A stretch of 64,000 nt of DNA from Rhodococcoides trifolii (GTDB lineage Bacteria > Actinomycetota > Actinomycetes > Mycobacteriales > Mycobacteriaceae). The notes below the pieces were generated by a model. That model worked only from the letters and a program-made list of their open reading frames with translations. It made no database searches and was not told where the DNA came from. The position numbers and the translations under genes are program-made. This document shows positions 28,929-38,497 of this stretch, in pieces. Position 1 is the first letter of the stretch. The number at the start of each line of letters is the position of its first letter. The stretch is from contig NZ_BMCU01000005.1 of NCBI RefSeq assembly GCF_014635345.1, forward strand, positions 248,001-312,000, given 5' to 3'.

Positions 28929-29594
28929 GTGGAGAATTCCGCGGCGTACGACGCCATTGCCCGCGACTACGCCGCGCATTTCGAGGGCGCACTGGCAGCG
29001 AAGCCGTTCGATGTCGCAATCCTGCGGTCCTTCGCGAGGTCCGTGCTCTCCTCGCAACGCCGAACCGCCGTGGATGTCGGGTGCGGACCGGGAGATGCTG
29101 CAGAGGTTCTGGCCGAGTGCGGACTCGAGGTCCAGGGCGTCGACGCCTCCCCGGTGATGGTCGAGATCGCGCGCACCCGGCACCCGTCGATCGACTTCGC
29201 CGTGGCGGACATGTCATCGCTGCCGTTCGACGACGACTCGTTCGACGCCGTCTGCGCCTGGTATTCGATCGTCCATACCCCTGCCGACACGCTGGCCGCG
29301 GTGTTCGACGAGTTCCGCCGCGTGCTGCGCGAAGACGGATGGTTGCTGCTGGCCTTCCAGACGAATGCCCCTACTTTGTTGCTGAACAACGTCTTTGGGC
29401 ACGGCACGTCGTTGGAGTTTCTTCGCCACGACGTCGACATGGTCCAAGAACTGCTCATGGAGTGCGGCTTCGTACTGCACCGAGATGCGATTCGTACCCC
29501 CAACAAAGCGTCGGGTGAGACCGCGTCCCAGGCGTTCGTCGTCGCGCGGGCGGCGGACCACTTCGCGGAGCCCGTCGTACGACGAAGCTGCTGA
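28929..29594 (+). CDS. Class I SAM-dependent methyltransferase
   Basis: A 221-residue methyltransferase of the Methyltransf_11 type. The SAM-binding motif I is AVDVGCGPGDAAEVL (about residues 47-61), the acidic loop GVDASPVMVEIAR follows, and then ADMSSLPFDDDSFDAVCAWYSI. It starts at GTG 28929; a -10-like TAAACT six bases upstream suggests a leaderless mRNA. The acceptor substrate cannot be deduced. There is no functional link to katG upstream, from which a terminator separates it. Confidence 0.85.
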   Translation: MENSAAYDAIARDYAAHFEGALAAKPFDVAILRSFARSVLSSQRRTAVDVGCGPGDAAEVLAECGLEVQGVDASPVMVEIARTRHPSIDFAVADMSSLPFDDDSFDAVCAWYSIVHTPADTLAAVFDEFRRVLREDGWLLLAFQTNAPTLLLNNVFGHGTSLEFLRHDVDMVQELLMECGFVLHRDAIRTPNKASGETASQAFVVARAADHFAEPVVRRSC

Positions 29595-29626
29595 CGGTCC
29601 CGGTTGCATTTGTCCGTTGTGACGGT

Positions 29627-29671
29627 GTTCACTGAGACCGGAACTTCTGAACATGTGTTCACTATGCGAAC
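29627..29671 (+). promoter_or_regulatory. GTTC/GAAC operator cluster upstream of the aromatic-acid transporter
   Basis: Five alternating half-sites in 45 bp: GTTC 29627-29630, GAAC 29641-29644, GAAC 29649-29652, GTTC 29657-29660 and GAAC 29668-29671. They form TGAAC-ATGT-GTTCA (29648-29661) and GTTC-N7-GAAC (29657-29671), the latter resembling IclR-family operators of aromatic catabolism. No IclR gene is nearby, so the regulator is unknown. Confidence 0.45.
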
Positions 29672-29680
29672 GGATCCACC

Positions 29681-30952
29681 ATGACCGACACCGAGACAAC
29701 TGCAACACGACGAGGCACCGCATCGACGGTCGTCGCACTGTGCTGGGTGGCCGTGCTGCTCGACGGGTTCGACCTCGTCGTCCTCGGTGCATCGATCCCG
29801 TCGATTCTCGACGACACGGCGTTCGGTGCCGACACCGCGACGATCACCCTGATCTCCACCGTCGGGCTGATCGGTATGACCATCGGCGCCCTGACGATCG
29901 GCACGCTCACCGACATCCTCGGCCGCCGAAAACTGTTGATGGCCTCCGTGTTCGCGTTTTCGGTGTTCACACTGTTCTGCGCCTTCGCACCGAATCCGTT
30001 CCTGTTCGGAGTGTTTCGATTCCTGGCCGGTGTCGGACTGGGTGGCGCACTTCCCACCGCACTTGCGCTCGTCAACGAATTCACTCCTCGTCGCAAGGCC
30101 GGATCCGCATCGACGACGGTCATGACCGGGTACCACGTCGGAGCCGTTGCCACGGCACTCCTGGCACTCGTTCTGATCGACCCGTTCGGATGGCATTCGA
30201 TGTTCGTCGCCGGTGCGCTGCCCGCCCTTGTTCTCCTACCGTTGATGTATCGCTATCTCCCGGAGTCGCCCGCCTACCTCGTCGTCCACGGTCGGCGCGA
30301 GGAGGCACAACGAATCGCAACGGCCCACGGCCTGACGCTCGAACCGGCCCCGGCCGAACCCGAGGCGGTGCCGAACCCGGTCCGAATGCTGTTCGCGCGC
30401 GGCGTGGTTCGCAACAGCGTCGCAATCTGGGTGACGTCGTTCATGGGACTGCTTCTGGTGTACGGGCTGAACACCTGGCTGCCCACCATCATGCGTGCCG
30501 CCGGATACGAGCTCGGCGCGGCGCTGACTCTTCTCCTGGTTCTCAACGTCGGAGCGGTCGTCGGCCTCCTCGTGGCCGGCCGCGTCGCGAACAAGATCGG
30601 CCCGCGACAGGCGGCCGTCTTCTGGTTCTCCGCAGCCACGTTGTTCCTATCCGCCCTGAGCATCAAGCTCCCTTACGGCGTCTACGTTCTCGTCTTCCTG
30701 GCGGGTTGCTTCGTGTTCAGCGCCCAGGTCCTCGTCTACGCATTCACTGCGGCTGCCTATCCGCCCGAGGCGCGTGCGACTGCTCTCGGCTGGTCCGCCG
30801 GAATCGGTCGCCTCGGCGCCATCTGCGGGCCCATTCTCGGTGGCGCACTGTTGGGTGCAGATCTGGCGTCGCCCTGGGGTTTCTACGCGTTCGCGCTCGT
30901 CGGGGCACTGGGAGCGGTGGCGATCTCGACATCGAGGGCCACGCACCGGTGA
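29681..30952 (+). CDS. MFS transporter, aromatic acid:H+ symporter (AAHS) type
   Basis: A 423-residue protein with 12 predicted membrane helices. AAHS landmarks are DGFDLVVLGASIPSI in helix 1 and GTLTDILGRRKLLM between helices 2 and 3. RFLAGVGLGGALPTALALVNEF lies in helices 4-5, and the central loop is RYLPESPAYLVVHGR. The helix-1 Asp pattern D-G-x-D is the aromatic-acid-binding and proton-coupling signature of PcaK/BenK-like proteins. It should import a benzoate- or hydroxybenzoate-like acid with protons. Operator-like repeats precede it; no matching catabolic genes are adjacent, although a meta-cleavage operon lies about 1.6 kb downstream. Confidence 0.88.
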   Translation: MTDTETTATRRGTASTVVALCWVAVLLDGFDLVVLGASIPSILDDTAFGADTATITLISTVGLIGMTIGALTIGTLTDILGRRKLLMASVFAFSVFTLFCAFAPNPFLFGVFRFLAGVGLGGALPTALALVNEFTPRRKAGSASTTVMTGYHVGAVATALLALVLIDPFGWHSMFVAGALPALVLLPLMYRYLPESPAYLVVHGRREEAQRIATAHGLTLEPAPAEPEAVPNPVRMLFARGVVRNSVAIWVTSFMGLLLVYGLNTWLPTIMRAAGYELGAALTLLLVLNVGAVVGLLVAGRVANKIGPRQAAVFWFSAATLFLSALSIKLPYGVYVLVFLAGCFVFSAQVLVYAFTAAAYPPEARATALGWSAGIGRLGAICGPILGGALLGADLASPWGFYAFALVGALGAVAISTSRATHR

Positions 30953-31072
30953 ACCGGACGGTGCTCGTCACCGGCCAGACGATCGACGCAGAGGGTGGCT
31001 TTCGACGAGCCTGATGCCAGCGTCTGCAATCTGGACCTTTCCGGGCTGTCTCCTCGGAGGCATGGTTGCCGA

Positions 31073-31744
31073 GTGACTGTTCGCGTACCGCCCGTCGCCG
31101 AGCGAATGACTGCACTGGAGCAGTTGCGTGCCGAGAAGAAACTGTTCCGTATCTGTCAGTTGACGATTGGGCTGCTGGGATATGGAACGGCGCTGGCGTT
31201 CCTTGTGCAATCTGCGTTGGGGGTTGCTAGTTGGACAGTGTTGTCGGAGGGCCTCGCTGCTCGATCAGGCTTGTCGTTCGGTTGGTCTGTCAACGTCATT
31301 GCGATGGTTGTGCTGCTGCTGTGGATACCGCTGAGGGAGATGCCCGGACTCGGAACATTCCTCAATGTCGTCATCGTCGGTCTCGCCGCCGACGTAGCTC
31401 TGAACGTGATCGGCCCGCCGAGTTCTGTTGTGCAGCAGACTCTCTACTTTGTCGTAGGGCTCACCATGCTGACATTCTTCGACGCACTGTATCTGGGTGC
31501 ACGCTTCGGATCGGGTCCGCGAGACGGCTTGATGACCGGGGCTGTTCGGCTCACGCGCCGACCGATTTGGTTGATACGCAGCGTGATCGAGCTGACCGTG
31601 CTTACCGTGGGATGGTTGCTCGGTGGAACGATCGGTGTGGGAACCGTGATTGTCGCCGTCGTCATGGGACCGGCGGTGCAGCTGTTCTCGAAGTTGCTGA
31701 CAGTGCGATTGGAGCGCGACAGCTCTCATTCCGGCGAGGGATAG
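31073..31744 (+). CDS. YczE/YyaS/YitT family membrane protein
   Basis: About 223 residues with five to six hydrophobic helices. The GYGTALAFLVQSALGVASWTV segment and SGPRDGLMTGAVRLTRRP are characteristic of the YczE/YitT group of integral membrane proteins, whose function is unknown. Several starts are possible: GTG 31073 with GGAGG twelve bases upstream (chosen), or ATG 31106. The 120 bp between the transporter and this gene show no clear terminator. The 3' end converges on a TetR gene. Confidence 0.78.
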   Translation: MTVRVPPVAERMTALEQLRAEKKLFRICQLTIGLLGYGTALAFLVQSALGVASWTVLSEGLAARSGLSFGWSVNVIAMVVLLLWIPLREMPGLGTFLNVVIVGLAADVALNVIGPPSSVVQQTLYFVVGLTMLTFFDALYLGARFGSGPRDGLMTGAVRLTRRPIWLIRSVIELTVLTVGWLLGGTIGVGTVIVAVVMGPAVQLFSKLLTVRLERDSSHSGEG

Positions 31745-31774
31745 GACGGCAGTCTCGAGTTTCACCGCGAGCGA

Positions 31775-32407
31775 TCAACTCAAATCCAGGTACGCCAATC
31801 GCTTCGCCGTCTCGGCGTCCGCACCGAAGCCGATGAGCAACTGCTCTGCGCAGTAGTCGATGTCCGCTTCCGCGACCGAGGTCTCGTCCTTCAGCCACAG
31901 GTGGATCAGGGCGAGAAGGTTTCCCCCCGTCACTGCCGTGGCCAGTTCGATGTTCGGGATGGTCAGCCGACCCGCATCGACAGCCGCGGTGAGGTCACGT
32001 AGGGCCCGCGGACCGAGGCCGGTCGCGGAGTCGAGTAGACCGAAACCCGAACGCGCGATGATCTCTGCTTCCTGCCGATGCATGAAGGCAACGCGGGCAG
32101 ACATGCGAAACGACGTGACGAACGTTTGCGCGGGATCTCCCGACTCGTCGCCGAAGGTGTCCATCAAGTCCCCCCACTGCTCGAGAACCTGTTCCACCGC
32201 GGCCGCGAACAACGCCGGCTTGTCGTCGAAGTGGTTGTAGAAGGAGCCGAACCCGACGTCGGCGGCCGAGGTGATCTCCGCAATGCTGGCTGTGCTCGCG
32301 TTGCCGTCGGCCAGCAGGGTTCTCGCTGCGTCGAGCAGCGCTTGCCTGGTCTGGGCCTTGCGACGCTGCACGCGCGACACTGGCGCGTCGCTTCTGTCGG
32401 TCGCCAT
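31775..32407 (-). CDS. TetR family repressor of the meta-cleavage operon (probable)
   Basis: A 210-residue TetR regulator. The N-terminal helix-turn-helix is ITSAADVGFGSFYNHFDDKPAL (residues about 48-69) and a ligand-binding helical domain follows. The ATG at 32407 has GGAGC five to six bases upstream; a GTG at 32428 is less likely. It is transcribed divergently from the dioxygenase operon, and the intergenic region holds two TGAT-type palindromes. It is therefore the likely repressor of both directions, relieved by an aromatic substrate or product. Confidence 0.88.
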   Translation of the reverse strand: MATDRSDAPVSRVQRRKAQTRQALLDAARTLLADGNASTASIAEITSAADVGFGSFYNHFDDKPALFAAAVEQVLEQWGDLMDTFGDESGDPAQTFVTSFRMSARVAFMHRQEAEIIARSGFGLLDSATGLGPRALRDLTAAVDAGRLTIPNIELATAVTGGNLLALIHLWLKDETSVAEADIDYCAEQLLIGFGADAETAKRLAYLDLS

Positions 32408-32438
32408 TTCGAGCTCCGTTCTGATCACATCTCACTGC

Positions 32439-32521
32439 TGATCATACGATCAATCGTGAGCTGTCGCTAACCTCAACAACGGTTGACATGGGTGGTGATC
32501 AGTGCTGATAATAATATCAGC
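32439..32521. promoter_or_regulatory. Divergent promoter/operator region of tetR and the extradiol dioxygenase operon
   Basis: Two palindromes: TGATCATACGATCA (32439-32452) near the tetR start, and GCTGATAATAATATCAGC (32504-32521, 7-bp perfect arms). The second overlaps the -10 of a good promoter for the operon: TTGACA 32483-32488, a 17-bp spacer and TGATAA 32506-32511. An AAGGAAG ribosome binding site lies before the ATG at 32546. Confidence 0.7.
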
Positions 32522-32545
32522 GTCGATCCGAAGGAAGTGTCCTAC

Positions 32546-33691
32546 ATGAGCACCTCGACAGTCGACACCGAACCGGCCGAGCCCCGTTTCGATGTCCACG
32601 ACGGTCTCCACTCGGAAGAGGGCGGCCTGGCATCGGAACACACCGGCCGACACCGCGATCCGATCATCAAGGTTCAAGATCTCGCGTGGCTGGAGTTCGA
32701 GAAGCCCGATCTGCGACGTACTGCGATCTTCGCGCAGGACTTCGGATTCACCGTCACCGAGCAGACGCCTGACACCCTGGTCCTGCAGGGAACCAAGTCG
32801 ACCGCCCCATGCTTGCGCATTCACCGCGGACCCAAGTCGCGCTTTCTCGGCCACACTTTTCAGGCCGCTGCCGAAGGCGACCTCGAGCGGCTTGCTCGTC
32901 ATGCCGACACGGTGGTCAAGCCGTACGCCGGGGGCAAGATCGTCCGGCTCACCGACCCCAGCGGCCTCCCCGTCTCCGTGGCGTACGGCCAGCCGGTCAC
33001 TCGGTTGTCCGTCGCGCTCCCCGCGGCCACATTGAATTTCGGTGAGCTGCGACCGCGCATCAACGTCCCGCAGCGGCCCGTGAAGCAGCCGGCGCGTATC
33101 GAGCGACTGGGTCACGTCGTGTTGGAGACCAACCGTTTTCGCGCTGCGCTGGAGTGGTACCTCGAGACGCTCGGCATGATCGTCAGCGACTTCCTGTTCC
33201 TGGACGACATGCGCGATCGTGGGCCCACCATGGCGTTCCTTCGCTGCGACCGCGGCTCCGTCCCTGCCGATCACCACACCATCGCGATGCACCTCGGACC
33301 ACGGGTCGGGTACGTTCACTCGGCGTACGAGGTCACCGACCTCGACACCGTCGCGATGGGTGGCGAATACCTGAAGGCGCGCAACTACTCTCGGGTCTGG
33401 GGCATCGGGCGCCACATCCAGGGCAGCCAGATCTTCGACTACTGGCGTGACCCCGACCATCTGATGTTCGAACATTTCGCCGACGGCGACCTGTTCGACA
33501 ACTCGGTCGAGCCGGGGTGGGCCAAGATGTCCGCCAGCGGCCTGTCTCAATGGGGACCGTCCGTCACCAAGGACTTCCTCGGAACGGCGCCGAACGACAT
33601 CGACTTCCGCTCGCTCGTGGCGTCGATTCGCACAGACACCGAAATCGATGTCCCTGTCCTCCGATCACTGATGAAAGCGATGAATTCATGA
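32546..33691 (+). CDS. Type I extradiol (VOC) dioxygenase
   Basis: A 381-residue two-domain VOC protein of the catechol 2,3-dioxygenase class. The iron ligands expected in the C-terminal domain are visible as His in RLGHVVLET (about residue 191), His in YVHSAYEVTD (about 256) and Glu in LMFEHFADG (about 310). The N-terminal domain lacks these. It is longer than BphC-type enzymes owing to a 40-residue hydrophilic N-terminus. It should cleave a substituted catechol made by the FAD monooxygenase two genes downstream. It is the first gene of a three-gene operon with ATGA overlaps. Confidence 0.87.
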   Translation: MSTSTVDTEPAEPRFDVHDGLHSEEGGLASEHTGRHRDPIIKVQDLAWLEFEKPDLRRTAIFAQDFGFTVTEQTPDTLVLQGTKSTAPCLRIHRGPKSRFLGHTFQAAAEGDLERLARHADTVVKPYAGGKIVRLTDPSGLPVSVAYGQPVTRLSVALPAATLNFGELRPRINVPQRPVKQPARIERLGHVVLETNRFRAALEWYLETLGMIVSDFLFLDDMRDRGPTMAFLRCDRGSVPADHHTIAMHLGPRVGYVHSAYEVTDLDTVAMGGEYLKARNYSRVWGIGRHIQGSQIFDYWRDPDHLMFEHFADGDLFDNSVEPGWAKMSASGLSQWGPSVTKDFLGTAPNDIDFRSLVASIRTDTEIDVPVLRSLMKAMNS

Positions 33692-34623
33692 GCACCTCCG
33701 TCCTGAGAACGTCCGACGCCTGGTGGGTGGAGAGCGGCGGTACTGCCAAGAAAATCGACACCACCGCCTCCACGACCGCCGAGCTGCTCGGGGATCGGGA
33801 CGCCATCGCCGCGGCCGGCGCATCGTCCGGGGGAACGCCGATGTCGGAGCTCGAGCTGCTCTCGCCGATCACCCGCCCGTGCCGCATCATCGCGCAAATG
33901 GTGAATTTCCGTTCGCACGCCAAGGATTCGGGGTTCGACCCCGACAACGTGCCGCCGACGTTCTTCCGCAAGTCGGGGGCGTCCATGACCGGACCGACGG
34001 ACCCCATCGTCAAGCCCGAGCACGTCAAGCTCCTCGACTACGAGGTCGAACTCGGTCTCGTGATGGGCGCACCGTTGAACATCGGCGACGTCGTGACTCC
34101 GGCAACGCTCCCCGACTGGGTCGCCGGCCTCGTCGTCACCAACGACGTCAGTGCGCGCGACGTCCAGTTGACGAAGACACAGTTCTACGAAGGCAAGTCC
34201 TACCCCACCTTCACTCCCGTCGGCCCCAAGCTCGTCCTGCTCGAACGCGACGAGTTCCGCTACCTGGACGATCTGCGTCTCACGCTGTCGGTCAATCGCG
34301 TCGTGCGGCAGGATTCGACCATGGCCGACATGATCGTTCCGCCCGCTCAGGCTCTGACGTTGCTCGCGCGTTTCCAGGAACTGGATGCGGGCGACCTCCT
34401 GCTGACGGGCACACCAGGTGGAACTGCGCTGAAGGCGCCACCGAAGATCGTCGAGAAGTTGGGCGCACTCATCCCGCCGCACAAGAAGTGGGAGATCTTC
34501 TTCAAGCGTCAGGCGTCGAACCCCGATTACCTCGTGGACGGTGACGCCGTCACCGCCACCATCCGTAGCTCGGACGGAGTGATCGACCTCGGGACGCAAG
34601 CGAATGCCGTGAAGTTTTCATGA
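33688..34623 (+). CDS. Fumarylacetoacetate hydrolase (FAH) family protein
   Basis: A 311-residue FAH-superfamily enzyme. The metal-binding carboxylates are in LLDYEVELGLVMG, followed by VVTNDVSARDVQ, KSYPTFTPVGP and GDLLLTGTPGG. In meta-cleavage pathways this family hydrates 2-hydroxypentadienoates, decarboxylates oxalocrotonate or hydrolyses C-C bonds of ring-fission products. Here it most likely processes the product of the upstream dioxygenase. The ATG overlaps the dioxygenase stop (ATGA) and its own stop overlaps the monooxygenase start in the same way. Confidence 0.88.
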   Translation: MSTSVLRTSDAWWVESGGTAKKIDTTASTTAELLGDRDAIAAAGASSGGTPMSELELLSPITRPCRIIAQMVNFRSHAKDSGFDPDNVPPTFFRKSGASMTGPTDPIVKPEHVKLLDYEVELGLVMGAPLNIGDVVTPATLPDWVAGLVVTNDVSARDVQLTKTQFYEGKSYPTFTPVGPKLVLLERDEFRYLDDLRLTLSVNRVVRQDSTMADMIVPPAQALTLLARFQELDAGDLLLTGTPGGTALKAPPKIVEKLGALIPPHKKWEIFFKRQASNPDYLVDGDAVTATIRSSDGVIDLGTQANAVKFS

Positions 34624-36128
34624 CCACAGCGCCGGTCGTCATTGTCGGTGCCGGTCCATCGGGCTTGGTGGCCGCTACTCTCTTGGCGCAGTACGGCATC
34701 GAATCGATTGTGCTGGAACGGCACCCACAGCACTACCCTCTTCCCCGAGCGGTACATCTCGACGGCGAGATATACCGATTGCTCCAGCATCTGGGCCTGG
34801 ACCGCGAGTTCGCGACCATCAGTCGCCCGGCCCGCGGGATGCGCTTGGTCGACGCGACGCTGAACGTCATCGCCGAACTGGATCGCAGCGCATCCACCGG
34901 TGTGCACAGCTGGCCCGAAGCCAACATGTTCGATCAACCCGAACTCGAACTGATGTTGCGATCCAACCTGAAACGGCATCCGGAAGTTCGCTTCATGACG
35001 GGCGTGGAGGTTCTGCGCATCGACCGACCCGCCGACGTCAACGACCCGGTCGTCGTGCACATTCGCGACGAGAACACCCGGATGGAAAGCACTCTCGAGA
35101 CGAGATTTCTGTTCGGAGCCGACGGAGCGAACAGCGGCGTCCGCGCCGGCATCGGTTCGGAACTGGACGACCTGCATTTCAGTGAGAAATGGTTGGTCGT
35201 CGACGTTCGCCTCGATTTCGAGCTTCCGGTGTGGGACGGCGTGTTTCAGATCTGCGACGCAGACAACCCGGCCTCGTTCATGCAGATCGGACCCGATCGG
35301 TTCCGGTGGGAGTTCCGCCTTCCCGAGGGCGAAAGTGGCGTGGTTCCGTACCCGGAGAGTCACATCCGTGAATTGTTGAGTCGGTGGATTCCGCCGTCGA
35401 AGCCGGGTGTCGAGATCATTCGGTGCACCTCCTACACCTTCCGTGCCCGGGTGGCGGACCACTGGCGCCGAGGCAACATCTTTCTGGTCGGCGACGCGGC
35501 TCATTCCACTCCCCCGTTCATCGGACAGGGAATGGGTGCGGGCTTTCGTGACGCGTTCAATTTGGCGTGGAAGGTTGCGTGGGTGCTGCGCGGCGATGCG
35601 TCTGCCGAGCTCCTCGACACGTACGAGGCAGAACGGAAGCCTCAGGTCACCAACGTGATCCGGTCGGCCGTCGTGATCGGGTGGGCAATGACCGGTGGGT
35701 CCGGTAAACGCGGTCGCTTCGTCCAGAAAGCACTCTCCAGAACGTTCTCGCTCCCCGGTGTCTCCACACTCGCGTCGAACCTGCCGGTCCCGCCGCTGGG
35801 ACGCAGCGCACTCGTGACGCGACGCCGACCCATCGGGGCCATCTTTCCTCAGCAACGCACAGGTGTGTCCAGGTCCGACGACCTGCTGGGAGAGGGTTTT
35901 TCGGTAGTTCATCGAGGCAAGGTCGGCACCGAGATGGCGCGGGTGGCAAATCGACTGAATGCTCGACTGGTCGAGGCAGGCGCGGAGCATGTGGAGTGGA
36001 CATCGTGGTTGAAGAAGCACCGCACCGGCTCGGTGTTGCTTCGGCCGGACAGGGTGGTTGCCGCAACCGAGTCGTCCGTGGACGACGTGCAGTGGGACGC
36101 GCTGTTCGCTACTTCGGCATTGCCGTAG
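34620..36128 (+). CDS. FAD-dependent aromatic monooxygenase (MhpA/PheA-like)
   Basis: A 502-residue class A flavoprotein hydroxylase. The FAD motif is VVIVGAGPSGLVAATLLA, a GADGANSGVR motif contacts flavin and NADPH, and LVGDAAHSTPPFIGQGMG is the second FAD motif (about residues 292-309). The C-terminal thioredoxin-like domain of phenol hydroxylases is short or absent, as in MhpA-like 3-hydroxyphenylpropionate hydroxylases. It probably hydroxylates a phenolic compound to the catechol opened by the dioxygenase. Its last 20 bp overlap the convergent luciferase-like gene. Confidence 0.88.
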   Translation: MTTAPVVIVGAGPSGLVAATLLAQYGIESIVLERHPQHYPLPRAVHLDGEIYRLLQHLGLDREFATISRPARGMRLVDATLNVIAELDRSASTGVHSWPEANMFDQPELELMLRSNLKRHPEVRFMTGVEVLRIDRPADVNDPVVVHIRDENTRMESTLETRFLFGADGANSGVRAGIGSELDDLHFSEKWLVVDVRLDFELPVWDGVFQICDADNPASFMQIGPDRFRWEFRLPEGESGVVPYPESHIRELLSRWIPPSKPGVEIIRCTSYTFRARVADHWRRGNIFLVGDAAHSTPPFIGQGMGAGFRDAFNLAWKVAWVLRGDASAELLDTYEAERKPQVTNVIRSAVVIGWAMTGGSGKRGRFVQKALSRTFSLPGVSTLASNLPVPPLGRSALVTRRRPIGAIFPQQRTGVSRSDDLLGEGFSVVHRGKVGTEMARVANRLNARLVEAGAEHVEWTSWLKKHRTGSVLLRPDRVVAATESSVDDVQWDALFATSALP

Positions 36129-36753
36129 AAACGACGCGCCGCACGATTGTGCTGAGCTGCCGAAGGTCCTCGTCGTTCCGGGGTGAATACAGGAGGACGT
36201 AGGACTCCGGCAATCCGAGCAGCGGCCGACCGGCAAGCGGATGGAGCTCGCCCCAACCCTGTTCGATGATCAGCTGCGCATCCGCCGGGTCCGCGACGAC
36301 GTGCAGCGAGCCGTCGCCGGAATGAACATGGGCGATCTCGCCACGCGCAGTCTTCACCCGCTCGACCGTTCGGAACCCCTCGCGCACGAACAGCGCTTGC
36401 CCCCGTCGCTCGAAGTGACTGCGCTGCATGAACATTCGCCGGTCGGCTGCACAGGACTCGACCACCTCCGAGATCGCGGACGTGGTCACGTCGTCTGCCA
36501 CATCCGCCGTCTGACGGTGCGGGATGGGAAACGGCGCCACGGGTGGGCGCGGACCCGACCTGACCGGTAAGTCCCACGCCGGTGTCGGTGCCGTACGGAT
36601 GCCACGCACCGTCATCGGGTCTCGGCCGAGCGGCCGCAAGGCTGTGGTGATCACCCAGCCCACCGGATTGGCCGGGAGTCCACCGGGGCCGAGGTTCAGC
36701 CAGTCGCGATAGTTGTCGACGAGTGTCCGCACGTCGGCAGCGTAGTGGACCAC
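36109..36753 (-). CDS. Luciferase-domain (DUF5519) protein
   Basis: A 214-residue protein. The C-terminal half (from RRMFMQRSHFERRGQALFVREG onward) matches the small luciferase-like DUF5519 domain: GEIAHVHSGDGSLHVVADPADAQLIIEQGWGELHPLAG is the conserved core in pieces. The N-terminal 100 residues hold a short hydrophobic stretch (NPVGWVITTALRPLG) that may be a membrane anchor. Relatives are annotated only as hypothetical or luciferase family; there is no evidence of light emission. It starts at GTG 36753, is divergent from the HAD gene and overlaps the monooxygenase 3' end. Confidence 0.78.
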   Translation of the reverse strand: MVHYAADVRTLVDNYRDWLNLGPGGLPANPVGWVITTALRPLGRDPMTVRGIRTAPTPAWDLPVRSGPRPPVAPFPIPHRQTADVADDVTTSAISEVVESCAADRRMFMQRSHFERRGQALFVREGFRTVERVKTARGEIAHVHSGDGSLHVVADPADAQLIIEQGWGELHPLAGRPLLGLPESYVLLYSPRNDEDLRQLSTIVRRVVSTAMPK

Positions 36754-36813
36754 CGTCTACTACGTCGACACGCGCGGACGTTTGGTGCACCACGGCCTCG
36801 GGTAGCCGCTCGA

Positions 36814-37463
36814 ATGCCTTCAGCCGCTCTCTTCGACATCGACGGCACCCTCGTCGACTCCAACTACGCGCACATCGGTGCCTGGTCGCGCGCGTTTCGT
36901 GAGGCGGGTCGCCCGGTGCCGTCGTGGCGTATCCACAGTTGCATCGGCATGGACGGTTCGCTGCTGCTGGAAGCCCTCGTCGGCTCGGCGGACAGCGACG
37001 AGGCGCAGCGCGCCAAGGATCTGCACGACGAGTACTACGCCGAGAGCGGCAAAGCCCTTCAAGTCTTGCCCGGTGCCCGAGAATTGTTGTCGGAGGTGCG
37101 CTCTCGCGGAATGACCGTCGTCCTCGCCACATCGGCGCCGGAGAACGAGCTCGCGATTCTGCGCGATCTCCTCGAGGTGGAGGACATCGTCTCCGTCGTC
37201 ACGTCGGCCGAGGACGCAGAGGTGGCGAAGCCGCGTCCGGACGTCGTGCGGACCGCTCTCGAACGCTCCGGCGCCTCGGCCCACGAGGCAGTGTTCATCG
37301 GCGACAGCATCTGGGACATGAAGGCCTGCACGTCCGCCGAGGTCGTCGGCGTCGGGGTTCGGTCGGGTGGTATCGCCGAATCCGAATTACTTTCTGCCGG
37401 CGCACATTCGGTCTTCGACGACGCGGCCGATCTTCTGAGACGGATCGACAGCAGTCCGCTGGG

Positions 37464-37467
<4 letters not shown>
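36814..37467 (+). CDS. HAD family phosphatase (phosphoglycolate phosphatase-like)
   Basis: A 217-residue HAD subfamily IA hydrolase. Motif I is FDIDGTLVDSN, motif II ATSAPENEL, motif III Lys in AKPRPDVV, and motif IV FIGDSIWDMKA. A helical cap lies between residues about 15 and 80. The substrate is some small phosphoester; the gene converges on the class II aldolase with a 4-bp stop-codon overlap. That makes a sugar phosphate plausible, but it is not part of that operon. Confidence 0.88.
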
Positions 37468-38486
<1,019 letters not shown>

Positions 38487-38497
38487 CGTAGAACTTC

